7,046 nucleotides of DNA from JBFXDW01 sp050180745 (GTDB lineage Bacteria > Pseudomonadota > Alphaproteobacteria > UBA9219): the NCBI GenBank assembly GCA_050180745.1, contig JBFXDW010000091.1:1-7046 (forward strand), given 5' to 3'. Of the stretch, positions 1 to 6,675 are shown in pieces. The notes below the pieces were generated by a model. That model saw only the letters and a list, made by a program, of their open reading frames with translations, did not search any database and was not told the origin of the DNA. A program made the translations under genes and the position numbers. Position 1 is the stretch's first letter, and each line of letters starts with the position of its first letter.

Positions 1-1034
1 ATGATTTTCGTATGCCGTAGGTTCAGTAAGAGGCGTGCTACATGGCCCCTAAAGGTTCTTGCAAAGCTATAGGTCAGAATAACATGGCGTTCATTTCCGT
101 AGTCTTTTTTAAAGCCTTCGCGTCCTTCCATAAAGCTAAAACAGTACAAGCCTTGATCCGCGCACCACTGGATAGGAAAGGCCAGAGCGAGAACGCCGGG
201 CGATAAATTTACATAAGCTGGATCATGTGCGACTATGGCTGTATAAAGTGTTTTTTGGCACAAAAAACCAAGAGAAAAACCTATTGGCGTGTCATCAAGC
301 GTCAATACAAAAAAACGAACCTCGTCTTTTATTGCTGCCGACCCGATGAGTTTAAAAATATAGAAGGGATGGAAAAAGGCAGGTGTAGTGAATCCTTTGT
401 CTATACACCAGTCTTTTTTGAGCTCTACCATACGTTCTATAAGATTCTGTGGGATATCTTTTCGATAGACGTTTAAGGCTACGTGGCCTGCGCGATGGAG
501 GTTCTTTATCTTACGGCGCGTTTCGGCGCGTATTTTTTTGGGCAGGCTTTGGAGCCACGCCTCACTATCCATGCCCTTGAATTGAATGGCGGTGACAAAA
601 TCTTCTTCTAAGATAGTCGCATGAGGAAGCGTTTTAATGGCGTTCTCTAGAACGCTGCCTTGTCGTATGTAGCGTATTTCAGCGGCATCATAGTCTATAT
701 TTTGTGCAGCAAACTGCCATAAGGTCGTGAGATCGTTTTCGTCTTCATAAAGGGCAATCTCACTCAAAAAAGCGTCATAAGCAGCCCAAAACAAGATACG
801 GAAGCCTTTTTTACGAGATACCACCAAAGGCAGTACAGCCTTAAGCTTGCCTTCACGAAAACCCGCGATGATGTGGAGCGATAGGGACTGATTTTGTGCG
901 ATTGTTTCTGCCCATATCTTAAAGGGCGTATAGCTTGCAAAATAGTCTGTTCCTACACGGGCATACAGCTCGTCCCATGCGTTTGCGAGGGCGTTTATAT
1001 CCTTTAAACTGGTTAATATGTGGCACTCAAGCAT
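1..1034 (-). CDS. GNAT-fold acyltransferase, CelD/BioF2-like (Acetyltransf_6), 3' end beyond window
   Basis: This frame is open on the minus strand from an ATG at 1034 to the window edge: 344 codons with no stop, so the C-terminus is missing. The protein looks like the CelD/BioF2-like GNAT acyltransferases (Acetyltransf_6) found in polysaccharide and cell-envelope loci. Family features seen are a basic helix around residues 164-182 (LPKKIRAETRRKIKNLHRAG) and, near residues 269-310, the segment AHDPAYVNLSPGVLALAF followed by CADQGLYCFSFMEGREGFKKDYG. The latter matches the family pattern of YxPxYxxxSPGxLL followed by a G-E-xxK-xxW-like end. No signal peptide or membrane segment is visible, so it is probably cytoplasmic. 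Only a weak GGAA ribosome site (1040-1043) precedes the ATG. It is divergent from the adjacent glycosyltransferase with 58 bp between start codons, which suggests modification of a surface glycan or its precursor. The acyl donor and acceptor cannot be deduced. Confidence 0.85.
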   Translation of the reverse strand, partial: MLECHILTSLKDINALANAWDELYARVGTDYFASYTPFKIWAETIAQNQSLSLHIIAGFREGKLKAVLPLVVSRKKGFRILFWAAYDAFLSEIALYEDENDLTTLWQFAAQNIDYDAAEIRYIRQGSVLENAIKTLPHATILEEDFVTAIQFKGMDSEAWLQSLPKKIRAETRRKIKNLHRAGHVALNVYRKDIPQNLIERMVELKKDWCIDKGFTTPAFFHPFYIFKLIGSAAIKDEVRFFVLTLDDTPIGFSLGFLCQKTLYTAIVAHDPAYVNLSPGVLALAFPIQWCADQGLYCFSFMEGREGFKKDYGNERHVILTYSFARTFRGHVARLLLNLRHTKI

Positions 1035-1092
1035 TTTTATTCCGGATTTCTTGCTGTATGATCTATCCATAATCAAAGAAGGATAAGATTTT

Positions 1093-1908
1093 ATGACCAT
1101 TCTGGCGGTTCTTATAACAGCTTACAAGGCTGAGCGCACGATCGAAAAAACCTTGGACTCTTTGTGCAAGAATAAGGAGCCCCACGATATTTATATTGTT
1201 GATGATGGCAGTCCCGTGCCGTTGGAGGATGTTCTTTCACCGCGGGATAATGTTACCATTTTGCGCAGCTCGGTTAACCTAGGAGTAGCATTAGCGCGGA
1301 ATTTGGGGCTGAAGACAATTTTGGCAAAGGATTATGCGTATGTTGCTTTTATTGATGCCGATGATAAGGCAAGCGCGGACCGTCTTGAAAGGCAACGTGT
1401 TTTTTTGGACCAACATCCAGAAATTGGCCTCGTGGGGGGCTGGGGGAGGGTTGTCTCAGAGGCAGGAGAAACACTCTTTCACCTTCATCCGCCGCAGGAT
1501 CATAAGGCAATTTTGAAATGCCTATCCTATAATAATTGTTTTCTTCAACCTTCATTGATGTTTCGGGCTGATCTTTTTCGGCAGCATGGCGACTATAGAA
1601 ATGATTATCCTAGTGCGGAGGATTATGAAATTGTCAGGAGGTTTCTCCAATATACGAAAGCGGCTAACATTCAAGACTATCTTTTGATTTATACTATTTC
1701 CTCGCAAGGCATCTCTCAGACCAAGAGGTACGAACAACTGCGGTCTCGTCTCAAGGTGCAATTGACTTATTGTGATTTATTCTCAGTTCATACCTATTTA
1801 GGCATTTGTAAGTCGATTGCCCTTTATCTTCTTCCCGATGTTCTTGTTTGCAGTCTTAAACGGCACCTTAAGGGTTATGATTCTCGCGTGCGGTGCCATA
1901 AATTATAG
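1093..1908 (+). CDS. Family 2 glycosyltransferase (GT-A fold)
   Basis: A 271-residue protein, complete. The N-terminal beta strand and helix (ILAVLITAYKAERTIEKTL, residues 3-21) and the nucleotide-binding VDDGS at 36-40 are typical of GT2 enzymes. So are the metal-binding DxD-type motif in FIDADD (86-91, D88 and D90) and the acceptor-side ED motif in SAEDYEIVRRF (174-184). GT2 enzymes transfer a sugar from an NDP-sugar to an acceptor glycan at the cytoplasmic face. The donor sugar cannot be told from the sequence. The C-terminus (about 235-256) is hydrophobic and may lie against the membrane, but there is no clear transmembrane bundle. The start is supported by AAGGA at 1079-1083, nine bases before the ATG. 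The last 34 bp overlap the end of the oppositely oriented Wzy-like gene. With the flanking genes, it probably extends a surface polysaccharide. Confidence 0.92.
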   Translation: MTILAVLITAYKAERTIEKTLDSLCKNKEPHDIYIVDDGSPVPLEDVLSPRDNVTILRSSVNLGVALARNLGLKTILAKDYAYVAFIDADDKASADRLERQRVFLDQHPEIGLVGGWGRVVSEAGETLFHLHPPQDHKAILKCLSYNNCFLQPSLMFRADLFRQHGDYRNDYPSAEDYEIVRRFLQYTKAANIQDYLLIYTISSQGISQTKRYEQLRSRLKVQLTYCDLFSVHTYLGICKSIALYLLPDVLVCSLKRHLKGYDSRVRCHKL

Positions 1909-3107
1909 ATATCTACGCCCCAGATTATACCGATTAGGACAAAAAGGTGCCGCCAGTGCAAGCTGTCGATCACAAAGCTGTTCACGAGCGTTGCGCCGAG
2001 GGCAGCGGCAAGCGCGCAATGGAGCCGTCGATGTTGCTTAATCCCCTTAAAGCAGAGCAAGAGAGATTTGCGGATTGTTACAAAAAGGATAGCTAGAAAT
2101 GATAGGGCTCCCAAGATCCCTGTTTCTGAAAAAACGCGCAAGTAAAGGCTGTGCGTAGCGCCTGTATGTCGCAGAGCTTCCTTTTCAAAGATACGTTCGG
2201 CATGGCCTGGCCCAATGCCAAAAGGATGATTGAGGCCTGATTCCAAAGCTGCGCGTTGGACGGCAAAGCGATCTGAATCATAATCTTGAATAGCAAAACG
2301 TCTCGTCATGAAGCTGGATAAATTAGTTTCGCTTGCAAAGGTGGCGACGATGGTGCCGCTGATAGCCAGCAGCAGAAAGACATACCCCATATATTTCAAG
2401 AAGAGGGAAAAGCGGCCTTCAGCCAGACTGATTAGGAAGAAATAGCCGACAACAGCGACTGCCGAGGCGCCCCAAGAGGCTCTTGAGAAGGCAGTAAAGA
2501 TTCCCAAGATGAGAGCGAGGGCGGCAATCCCCCATAAAATTCTGATCCTATGCCGGTTAAAACAACAATGAAGCGAATAAATCATGGGAATAACTAAATA
2601 GGGTGCATAAACGTTCGGGTCCTTAAAAAAGCCGCATCCGCGATCATACAAGGTAACAGTGTTTATGAGTGAGGATGGGAGGAGCTTTATAATGCCGAGT
2701 GTCGCTAGTATGGCTGAAATAACGGCAATGCTTGTGTAAGCTAGAAAGATGTGACGTAAGACAGCATATCCAAAGTTCATAATCAGAAGAGAAATGAAGA
2801 TAGCGAGCAACAGCATATAGAATGTAACTGTTACATAAAACAGCGCGCGCTCTATGTCTTCTACGAAGAACAGGGAAATCAGATTGGCAAGCAAAAACAA
2901 GAGAAGGCTTGGGAAAAGAATACGGCTTTCCTTGGGAAACTGAAGGGGGCGACTCTGTGTTAAAAGGAAGAACCCAACAACGGGAAACAGAAGATCGAAA
3001 GGCGCAGGCTCCCATACCACAAAGGCACTGGTTAAAAACCAAAAGAAGAGAAGGTTGAGACAAAAGGACGACAATTTTTCGTCTTTGATAGATAGCGAAT
3101 CACTCAT
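1875..3107 (-). CDS. O-antigen ligase / polysaccharide polymerase-like membrane protein (Wzy_C family)
   Basis: With the start chosen here the protein has 410 residues, with about ten or more hydrophobic segments from residue 13 onward. Family marks of O-antigen ligase/polymerase proteins (Wzy_C) are WEPAPFDLLF near 32-41, FKDPNVYAPYLVIP at 161-174, FSRASWGA at 207-214 and NHPFGIGPGH at 293-302. The sequence THSLYLRVFSETGILGAL (318-335) supplies the conserved His and Glu of the large periplasmic loop region. Members join or polymerise lipid-linked glycans on the periplasmic side of the inner membrane. Ligase and polymerase cannot be separated on sequence alone. The frame is open back to a GTG at 3203 and has another ATG at 3128. 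The ATG at 3107 is preferred because AAGGA (3115-3119) lies seven bases upstream and the extra residues are not membrane-like. The 3' end overlaps the glycosyltransferase gene on the other strand. Confidence 0.88.
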   Translation of the reverse strand: MSDSLSIKDEKLSSFCLNLLFFWFLTSAFVVWEPAPFDLLFPVVGFFLLTQSRPLQFPKESRILFPSLLLFLLANLISLFFVEDIERALFYVTVTFYMLLLAIFISLLIMNFGYAVLRHIFLAYTSIAVISAILATLGIIKLLPSSLINTVTLYDRGCGFFKDPNVYAPYLVIPMIYSLHCCFNRHRIRILWGIAALALILGIFTAFSRASWGASAVAVVGYFFLISLAEGRFSLFLKYMGYVFLLLAISGTIVATFASETNLSSFMTRRFAIQDYDSDRFAVQRAALESGLNHPFGIGPGHAERIFEKEALRHTGATHSLYLRVFSETGILGALSFLAILFVTIRKSLLLCFKGIKQHRRLHCALAAALGATLVNSFVIDSLHWRHLFVLIGIIWGVDIYNLWHRTRES

Positions 3108-3114
3108 AATCGTT

Positions 3115-3119
3115 TCCTT
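3115..3119 (-). promoter_or_regulatory. Ribosome binding site that sets the Wzy-like gene start at 3107
   Basis: The minus-strand sequence AAGGA lies seven bases upstream of the ATG at 3107. The upstream in-frame alternatives are poorer. The ATG at 3128 is preceded only by an A-run, and the GTG at 3203 has just a GAGAG almost touching it. This supports the shorter 410-residue product. Confidence 0.65.
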
Positions 3120-3199
3120 GATGGGCATCTTTTTTTGTTTGTTTATACCTAATAAATCGCAAAGAAGAAGAGCTTTCACATACTGGAAGAGGCTATTTT

Positions 3200-3215
3200 T
3201 CACACTCTCGTGTGA
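3200..3215. repeat. Short perfect inverted repeat in the divergent intergenic region
   Basis: TCACAC and GTGTGA form a perfect 6-bp stem around a TCTC loop. The repeat lies between the divergent Wzy-like and chemoreceptor genes (start codons at 3107 and 3326, 218 bp between them) and is flanked by T- or A-rich bases on both sides. It could be a small operator or an RNA hairpin in a leader. It is short enough to be chance. No convincing promoter boxes were found in this intergenic region for either direction. Confidence 0.35.
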
Positions 3216-3312
3216 CTATTTTCATTTAGCATACAAACGGATATCGAGCGTAACATTTTCTTCATAAAAAAATGATGCCCTCTTGTTATCGACAAAATCA
3301 ACCCTTAATCCT

Positions 3313-3317
3313 GAGGA
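3313..3317 (+). promoter_or_regulatory. Ribosome binding site that sets the chemoreceptor start at 3326
   Basis: GAGGA sits eight bases before the ATG at 3326. The longer in-frame option begins at tandem ATGs at 3272 and 3275 and has only an A-run upstream. It would add 18 residues that do not look like a chemoreceptor N-terminus. The 3326 start gives the usual short basic N-terminus directly before the first membrane helix. Confidence 0.75.
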
Positions 3318-3325
3318 CCACAATC

Positions 3326-4828
3326 ATGTTTCGCTTCTGGAGCCGCGCAAGCCTTCTTGTTAAAGTTTTTGCCCCGCAAGTCCTTATCGTTATCGTCTGC
3401 CTTGCTTTAATTATCACGGCGCGTATAGGTTTTAACCGTATGCAGGAAGAGTTGGAGGTTATTGTTGATAAAAATGTGGCACGGACGGTGATCGCGTTAG
3501 AATGTCGTTCGATTTTAAACCGCCTTGAGGGTGCGGTGAAGTCCATCAATCTGGTTCAGGATGCTAAAGAGATTGATCAAGCTTTTGCAAACTATCAGTC
3601 CGTTTACAAGGAATATACAGACAAAATAGACGCTATGCATCAGGCTATACAGAACCCTGAGCGGAAGAAGTTTGCCCAAAATGCTGTAGAAGAGATGAAA
3701 ATTTATGACCAAATTATCAGTGAGCTTCCTCAGGAACAGAAAAAAGGGAATTATAAAGAAGCCATTGTTCTTTCAAATAAGGCAGGAACCAATCGGCGAG
3801 AAGCGCGCGAAAATCTAAAGAATCTTATAGAATCCTATAAGAGTGACATAGATGAGGCTAAGAAAGGTCTAGAAGAGCTTATTTCATCAACAAAGCGGAA
3901 CCATCTTCTTTACTCTATCTTTGGGCTTGGTTTGGCCTATGCTATTCTGGGGTGGATTGTCGTTGGCGCGATCCAACAGCGGAAACGGGAAATGCTTGAT
4001 CTTGCTGATGATCTTGATCACAGTGTCAATACGGTTGTCACGGATGTAGGGACTTCTACGAAGGAGCTTAAAACAGCAGCCGATTCTTTGGCGGCAACCT
4101 CGCAAGAGACAAACCGGATCACGGGTACTGTTGCGGCTGCGGCTGAGCAAACTTCAGCCAATATGCAGACTGTGGCGACGGCTACAGAAGAGTTGTCTTC
4201 ATCAATTACTGAAATTAGTCGTCAGGTTGCTGAATCAACAGAGATCACAAACCGCGCCGTTGAACAAGCCGAGCGGACTGATAAAACGGTACGTGAGCTT
4301 GCTCAGACAGCGGAAAAAATTGGTGGTGTAATTAACCTGATTAGCGAGATTGCAAGTCAAACCAACTTACTGGCTCTTAACGCTACGATTGAAGCGGCGC
4401 GTGCTGGTGAAGCGGGGAAAGGCTTTGCTGTTGTGGCATCAGAAGTTAAGTCTCTTGCGACCCAAACGGCCAAGGCAACAGAAGAGATCGTTCACCATAT
4501 TGATGGGGTCCAAGCGGCAACGAACACGACTGTTGAAGAAATCAATAAGATCAAGGAAACCATCAACGGGATTAATGAGGTTTCAACGCGGATTGCTTCA
4601 GCGATTGAAGAACAGGGTACCGCTACGCAGGAAATCGCGCGTAACGTTAGTGAGGCAACTGAAGGCACGAAGGATGTTTCTCAAAACATAGGCGGTGTCC
4701 GTCAGGGGGCTGAAGAAACGGGCGCTGTTTCCGCGCAGGTTCAAACGGCCGCCGCTAGTCTTAGTGAGAAGTCGGGGGTTCTTCGTGATAAGGTCCAAGG
4801 ATTCCTTGAGAAAATCAGATCCGCTTAG
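3326..4828 (+). CDS. Methyl-accepting chemotaxis protein (membrane chemoreceptor, no recognisable HAMP)
   Basis: A 500-residue chemoreceptor. After a short basic N-terminus there is a first membrane helix at about 10-33. A periplasmic, mostly helical sensor of about 160 residues follows (34-193, consistent with a four-helix-bundle sensor), then a second membrane helix at about 194-215. The cytoplasmic coiled coil carries the highly conserved CheA/CheW-binding hairpin tip at 341-377 (QTNLLALNATIEAARAGEAG, then KGFAVVASEV). Glu/Gln-rich heptads such as ATEELSSS (285-292) and AIEEQGTATQE (426-436) are probable methylation regions. Helix 2 passes almost directly into the signalling helix (IQQRKREMLDLADDLDHSV), leaving little room for a HAMP domain. 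There is no C-terminal NWETF-like tether for CheR/CheB. The ligand is unknown. No che genes are in the window, so it is an orphan receptor locus with its own terminator. Confidence 0.95.
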   Translation: MFRFWSRASLLVKVFAPQVLIVIVCLALIITARIGFNRMQEELEVIVDKNVARTVIALECRSILNRLEGAVKSINLVQDAKEIDQAFANYQSVYKEYTDKIDAMHQAIQNPERKKFAQNAVEEMKIYDQIISELPQEQKKGNYKEAIVLSNKAGTNRREARENLKNLIESYKSDIDEAKKGLEELISSTKRNHLLYSIFGLGLAYAILGWIVVGAIQQRKREMLDLADDLDHSVNTVVTDVGTSTKELKTAADSLAATSQETNRITGTVAAAAEQTSANMQTVATATEELSSSITEISRQVAESTEITNRAVEQAERTDKTVRELAQTAEKIGGVINLISEIASQTNLLALNATIEAARAGEAGKGFAVVASEVKSLATQTAKATEEIVHHIDGVQAATNTTVEEINKIKETINGINEVSTRIASAIEEQGTATQEIARNVSEATEGTKDVSQNIGGVRQGAEETGAVSAQVQTAAASLSEKSGVLRDKVQGFLEKIRSA

Positions 4829-4849
4829 AAATATAAGAAAAATAGGCGG

Positions 4850-4877
4850 TAAGCCGCTCCCATTAGGGGGCGGCTTA
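4850..4877 (+). terminator. Intrinsic terminator after the chemoreceptor gene
   Basis: A 12-bp stem (4850-4861 pairing with 4866-4877) has one internal T-G wobble and is closed around an ATTA loop. The stem is GC-rich in the middle (GCCGC/GCGGC). It is followed by TTACTTT, a modest T-rich tail. It starts 22 bases after the stop codon, as expected for a terminator of the receptor transcript. It separates that transcript from the next promoter. Confidence 0.85.
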
Positions 4878-4891
4878 TTACTTTCAGATGC

Positions 4892-4919
4892 TTGAAAAAG
4901 AGCCATAAATTCGTATAAT
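4892..4919 (+). promoter_or_regulatory. Sigma-70-type promoter for the lipoprotein gene
   Basis: A -35 box TTGAAA (4892-4897, five of six consensus bases) is followed by a 16-bp spacer and a perfect -10 box TATAAT (4914-4919). Transcription would begin near 4926, giving a leader of about 36 bases before the ATG at 4962. The position directly after the receptor terminator makes it a convincing housekeeping promoter, so the lipoprotein is likely expressed on its own. Confidence 0.75.
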
Positions 4920-4939
4920 GGGGCTCATAGTATTAAAAT

Positions 4940-4963
4940 TTTTAAACCATAGATTTTAACCAT
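4940..4963 (+). repeat. Tandem near-repeat TTTTAAACCAT / TTTTAACCAT in the lipoprotein leader
   Basis: TTTTAAACCAT (4940-4950) is followed three bases later by TTTTAACCAT (4954-4963). They differ by one A. The second copy runs into the start codon at 4962. No Shine-Dalgarno sequence is present in this leader. The repeat may be a chance product of AT-rich sequence or a local duplication. Confidence 0.4.
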
Positions 4964-5558
4964 GATGAATAAAAAAATTCTTATTTACTTTTCTCTTGCT
5001 GCCTTTCTAGTGACAGGATGTGCGGGGAAGAAAATAACCGATATACGTTGTCAGCATCTTCCCAAGGGCACTACCTGCAACATTGATCCGGATAATGATG
5101 TCGCGGCGTTTCCGCGGTTTCTTTACGACGCTAAAACGGGCGAATGTGTTTACGATGAAGATGGTAACCCCAAAATGGCGGGCATCTATATGCCTCCGAT
5201 GAGGAAGGGGGTTCTTCGCTTTCTGTACGAAAAACCTATAACAATGGCACAATTTAGCCGAGGCGAAGGAAGGTTCGTTGCTGCAACTTTCTCAGAAAAA
5301 GAGGCCTTAGCTATCAGTGCCGAATTAAAGAAACAACAGGATGCAGAAGCAAAACGCTTGGCTGCAATGAATGAGGCGGATCGAAAGAAAAGAGAGCAAC
5401 AAATGATCTCTGGTTTTCAATTAGCCCAAGAAGACCTTGAAAAATATAATGAGGCTACGGCTGCAAAGGCTGTTGTTGAGGGGTTGTTTACTGATGATTT
5501 GCCTAAGAAGGCAAAGGGCCGGAAGAGGCCTGTTGTCAGCACAAAAGCCGCACCCTAG
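4962..5558 (+). CDS. Uncharacterised lipoprotein with coiled-coil-like C-terminal half
   Basis: A 198-residue protein that I do not recognise. It begins with tandem Met codons, two lysines and a hydrophobic stretch (ILIYFSLAAFLVTG). These lead to a lipobox V-T-G-C with the lipidated cysteine at residue 20. Ala at the next position does not resemble an inner-membrane retention signal, so outer-membrane anchoring is plausible. Three more cysteines (30, 39, 62) lie in the first mature segment, which is rich in Asp, Gly and Pro. Residues about 111-165 are strongly charged and helical (SEKEALAISAELKKQQDAEAKRL and onward), probably a coiled coil. The C-terminus is basic (KKAKGRKR). A near-consensus promoter precedes it, but no ribosome binding site is evident. 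It converges on mraY with 15 bases between stops, and no terminator is visible. Function unknown. Confidence 0.8.
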   Translation: MMNKKILIYFSLAAFLVTGCAGKKITDIRCQHLPKGTTCNIDPDNDVAAFPRFLYDAKTGECVYDEDGNPKMAGIYMPPMRKGVLRFLYEKPITMAQFSRGEGRFVAATFSEKEALAISAELKKQQDAEAKRLAAMNEADRKKREQQMISGFQLAQEDLEKYNEATAAKAVVEGLFTDDLPKKAKGRKRPVVSTKAAP

Positions 5559-5573
5559 ATTATGAACTGGATC

Positions 5574-6659
5574 TTATCTTAGCTTCAACGTAGCCATGCC
5601 AACCAAAGCCAGAACGCACGCGATAATCCAAAAGCGAATGACGACAGTTGGTTCAGACCATCCTTTTTTCTCGAAATGATGATGGAGTGGTGCCATTCTG
5701 AAGACGCGTTTCCCCGTCATTTTGAAAACGGCAACCTGAATAATAACTGACACAGTTTCCATCACAAAAAGTCCGCCAATAATGGCTAGGACGACTTCGT
5801 GTTTGATGATAAGCGCGATGGCGCCAAGCGAGCTGCCTAAAGCAAGAGACCCTGTATCTCCCATAAAGACTTGAGCGGGCGGGGCGTTGAACCATAAAAA
5901 CCCAAGGCATGCGCCGACTAAAGCGCCGCAGAATACGGCCAGCTCGCCTGCGCCTTTGACATAGGCGATTTGCAAGTAATCCGAGAAAACCGCGTGGCCA
6001 ACAAGATATGAAATGATGCCGAAGCAAAGGGCTACGATGAGTACAGGAACCGTGGCCAGCCCATCAAGGCCATCTGTGAGATTTACAGCATTGCTCGCGC
6101 CCACCATAACGAACGCGCCAAAGATCAAGAAGAGTCCGCCCAGAGGAAGCCATAACTCTTTAAAGAAGGGGAGGGCTAGATCTGTCACGTGTGGTGTGGT
6201 GCTGGTGGTAATAATGGCATAGCATGCTAAGAGAGCAACGCTGGATTGGATGATAAGCCGGGTCCTGCCAGATACGCCATTGGAACTGCGGCGGGTTAGT
6301 TTTTTATAATCATCAGCAAAGCCAACAAGACCAAAGCAAAGTGTTACGAAAATGACGATCCACGTATAAATATTTGTCAGATTCATCCATAAAAAAGTGC
6401 TTGTTATAACTGCAACAAGGATCATCAGGCCGCCCATGGTGGGGGTGCCTCGTTTTTTGAAGTGGGTTTCGGGACCATCCTCGCGAATGGGTTGGCCTTC
6501 GCCTTGCTTTTCTCGTAGCCAGCGGATGAGGCGCGGCCCGAACAGAAAACAGATCATCAGGGCCGTGAGCATAGCGCAGCCTGTCCGGAAGGTTATGTAT
6601 CGGAACAGGTTAAAGGCAATGAAATCTTGCCCAAAGGGAGAAAGAAGATGGAATAACAT
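5574..6659 (-). CDS. mraY: Phospho-N-acetylmuramoyl-pentapeptide-transferase MraY
   Basis: MraY moves phospho-MurNAc-pentapeptide from UDP to undecaprenyl phosphate in the inner membrane, making lipid I. The 361-residue length is normal for the family, with about ten hydrophobic helices. Conserved parts are GTPTMGG at 71-77, the catalytic aspartates in FADDYKK at 114-120 (D116, D117), and NLTDGLDGLA at 193-202. The remaining ones are FMGDTGS at 265-271 (D268) and the MAPLHHHFEKKGW loop at 322-334, all intact. The ATG at 6659 follows the murF stop by 16 bases. An AAGGA (6672-6676) overlapping the murF stop lies 12 bases upstream, a rather long spacing. It is very likely co-transcribed with murF. 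The usual next gene, murD, is absent: a convergent lipoprotein gene follows instead. Confidence 0.98.
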   Translation of the reverse strand: MLFHLLSPFGQDFIAFNLFRYITFRTGCAMLTALMICFLFGPRLIRWLREKQGEGQPIREDGPETHFKKRGTPTMGGLMILVAVITSTFLWMNLTNIYTWIVIFVTLCFGLVGFADDYKKLTRRSSNGVSGRTRLIIQSSVALLACYAIITTSTTPHVTDLALPFFKELWLPLGGLFLIFGAFVMVGASNAVNLTDGLDGLATVPVLIVALCFGIISYLVGHAVFSDYLQIAYVKGAGELAVFCGALVGACLGFLWFNAPPAQVFMGDTGSLALGSSLGAIALIIKHEVVLAIIGGLFVMETVSVIIQVAVFKMTGKRVFRMAPLHHHFEKKGWSEPTVVIRFWIIACVLALVGMATLKLR

Positions 6660-6675
6660 AAAAAAACTTTATCCT

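Noticed and set aside
225..476. 83-codon plus-strand ORF
   Set aside because: It lies wholly inside the acyltransferase gene on the other strand, has no ribosome site or family resemblance, and is a shadow frame.
1862..1897. GGCACC...GGTGCC inverted repeat at the convergent gene ends as a terminator
   Set aside because: The stem is only 6 bp with a 24-nt loop, lies within coding sequence and has no T-run, so chance is more likely.
3108..3203. N-terminal extension of the Wzy-like protein from a GTG at 3203
   Set aside because: The added 32 residues show no membrane or signal character, and the best ribosome site points to the ATG at 3107.
3272..3325. 54-nt upstream extension of the chemoreceptor from tandem ATGs at 3272
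   Set aside because: There is no Shine-Dalgarno before it, the added residues do not resemble a receptor N-terminus, and a strong GAGGA precedes the ATG at 3326.
4131..4691. Overlapping plus-strand ORFs rich in Arg/Leu inside the chemoreceptor gene
   Set aside because: They are out-of-frame readings of the repetitive heptad coding sequence, with low-complexity products and no supporting start signals.
4931..4963. CtrA-like binding site (TTAA-N7-TTAAC) in the lipoprotein leader
   Set aside because: TTAA-type half sites are present but their spacing is 5 or 10 rather than 7, so the motif is not met.
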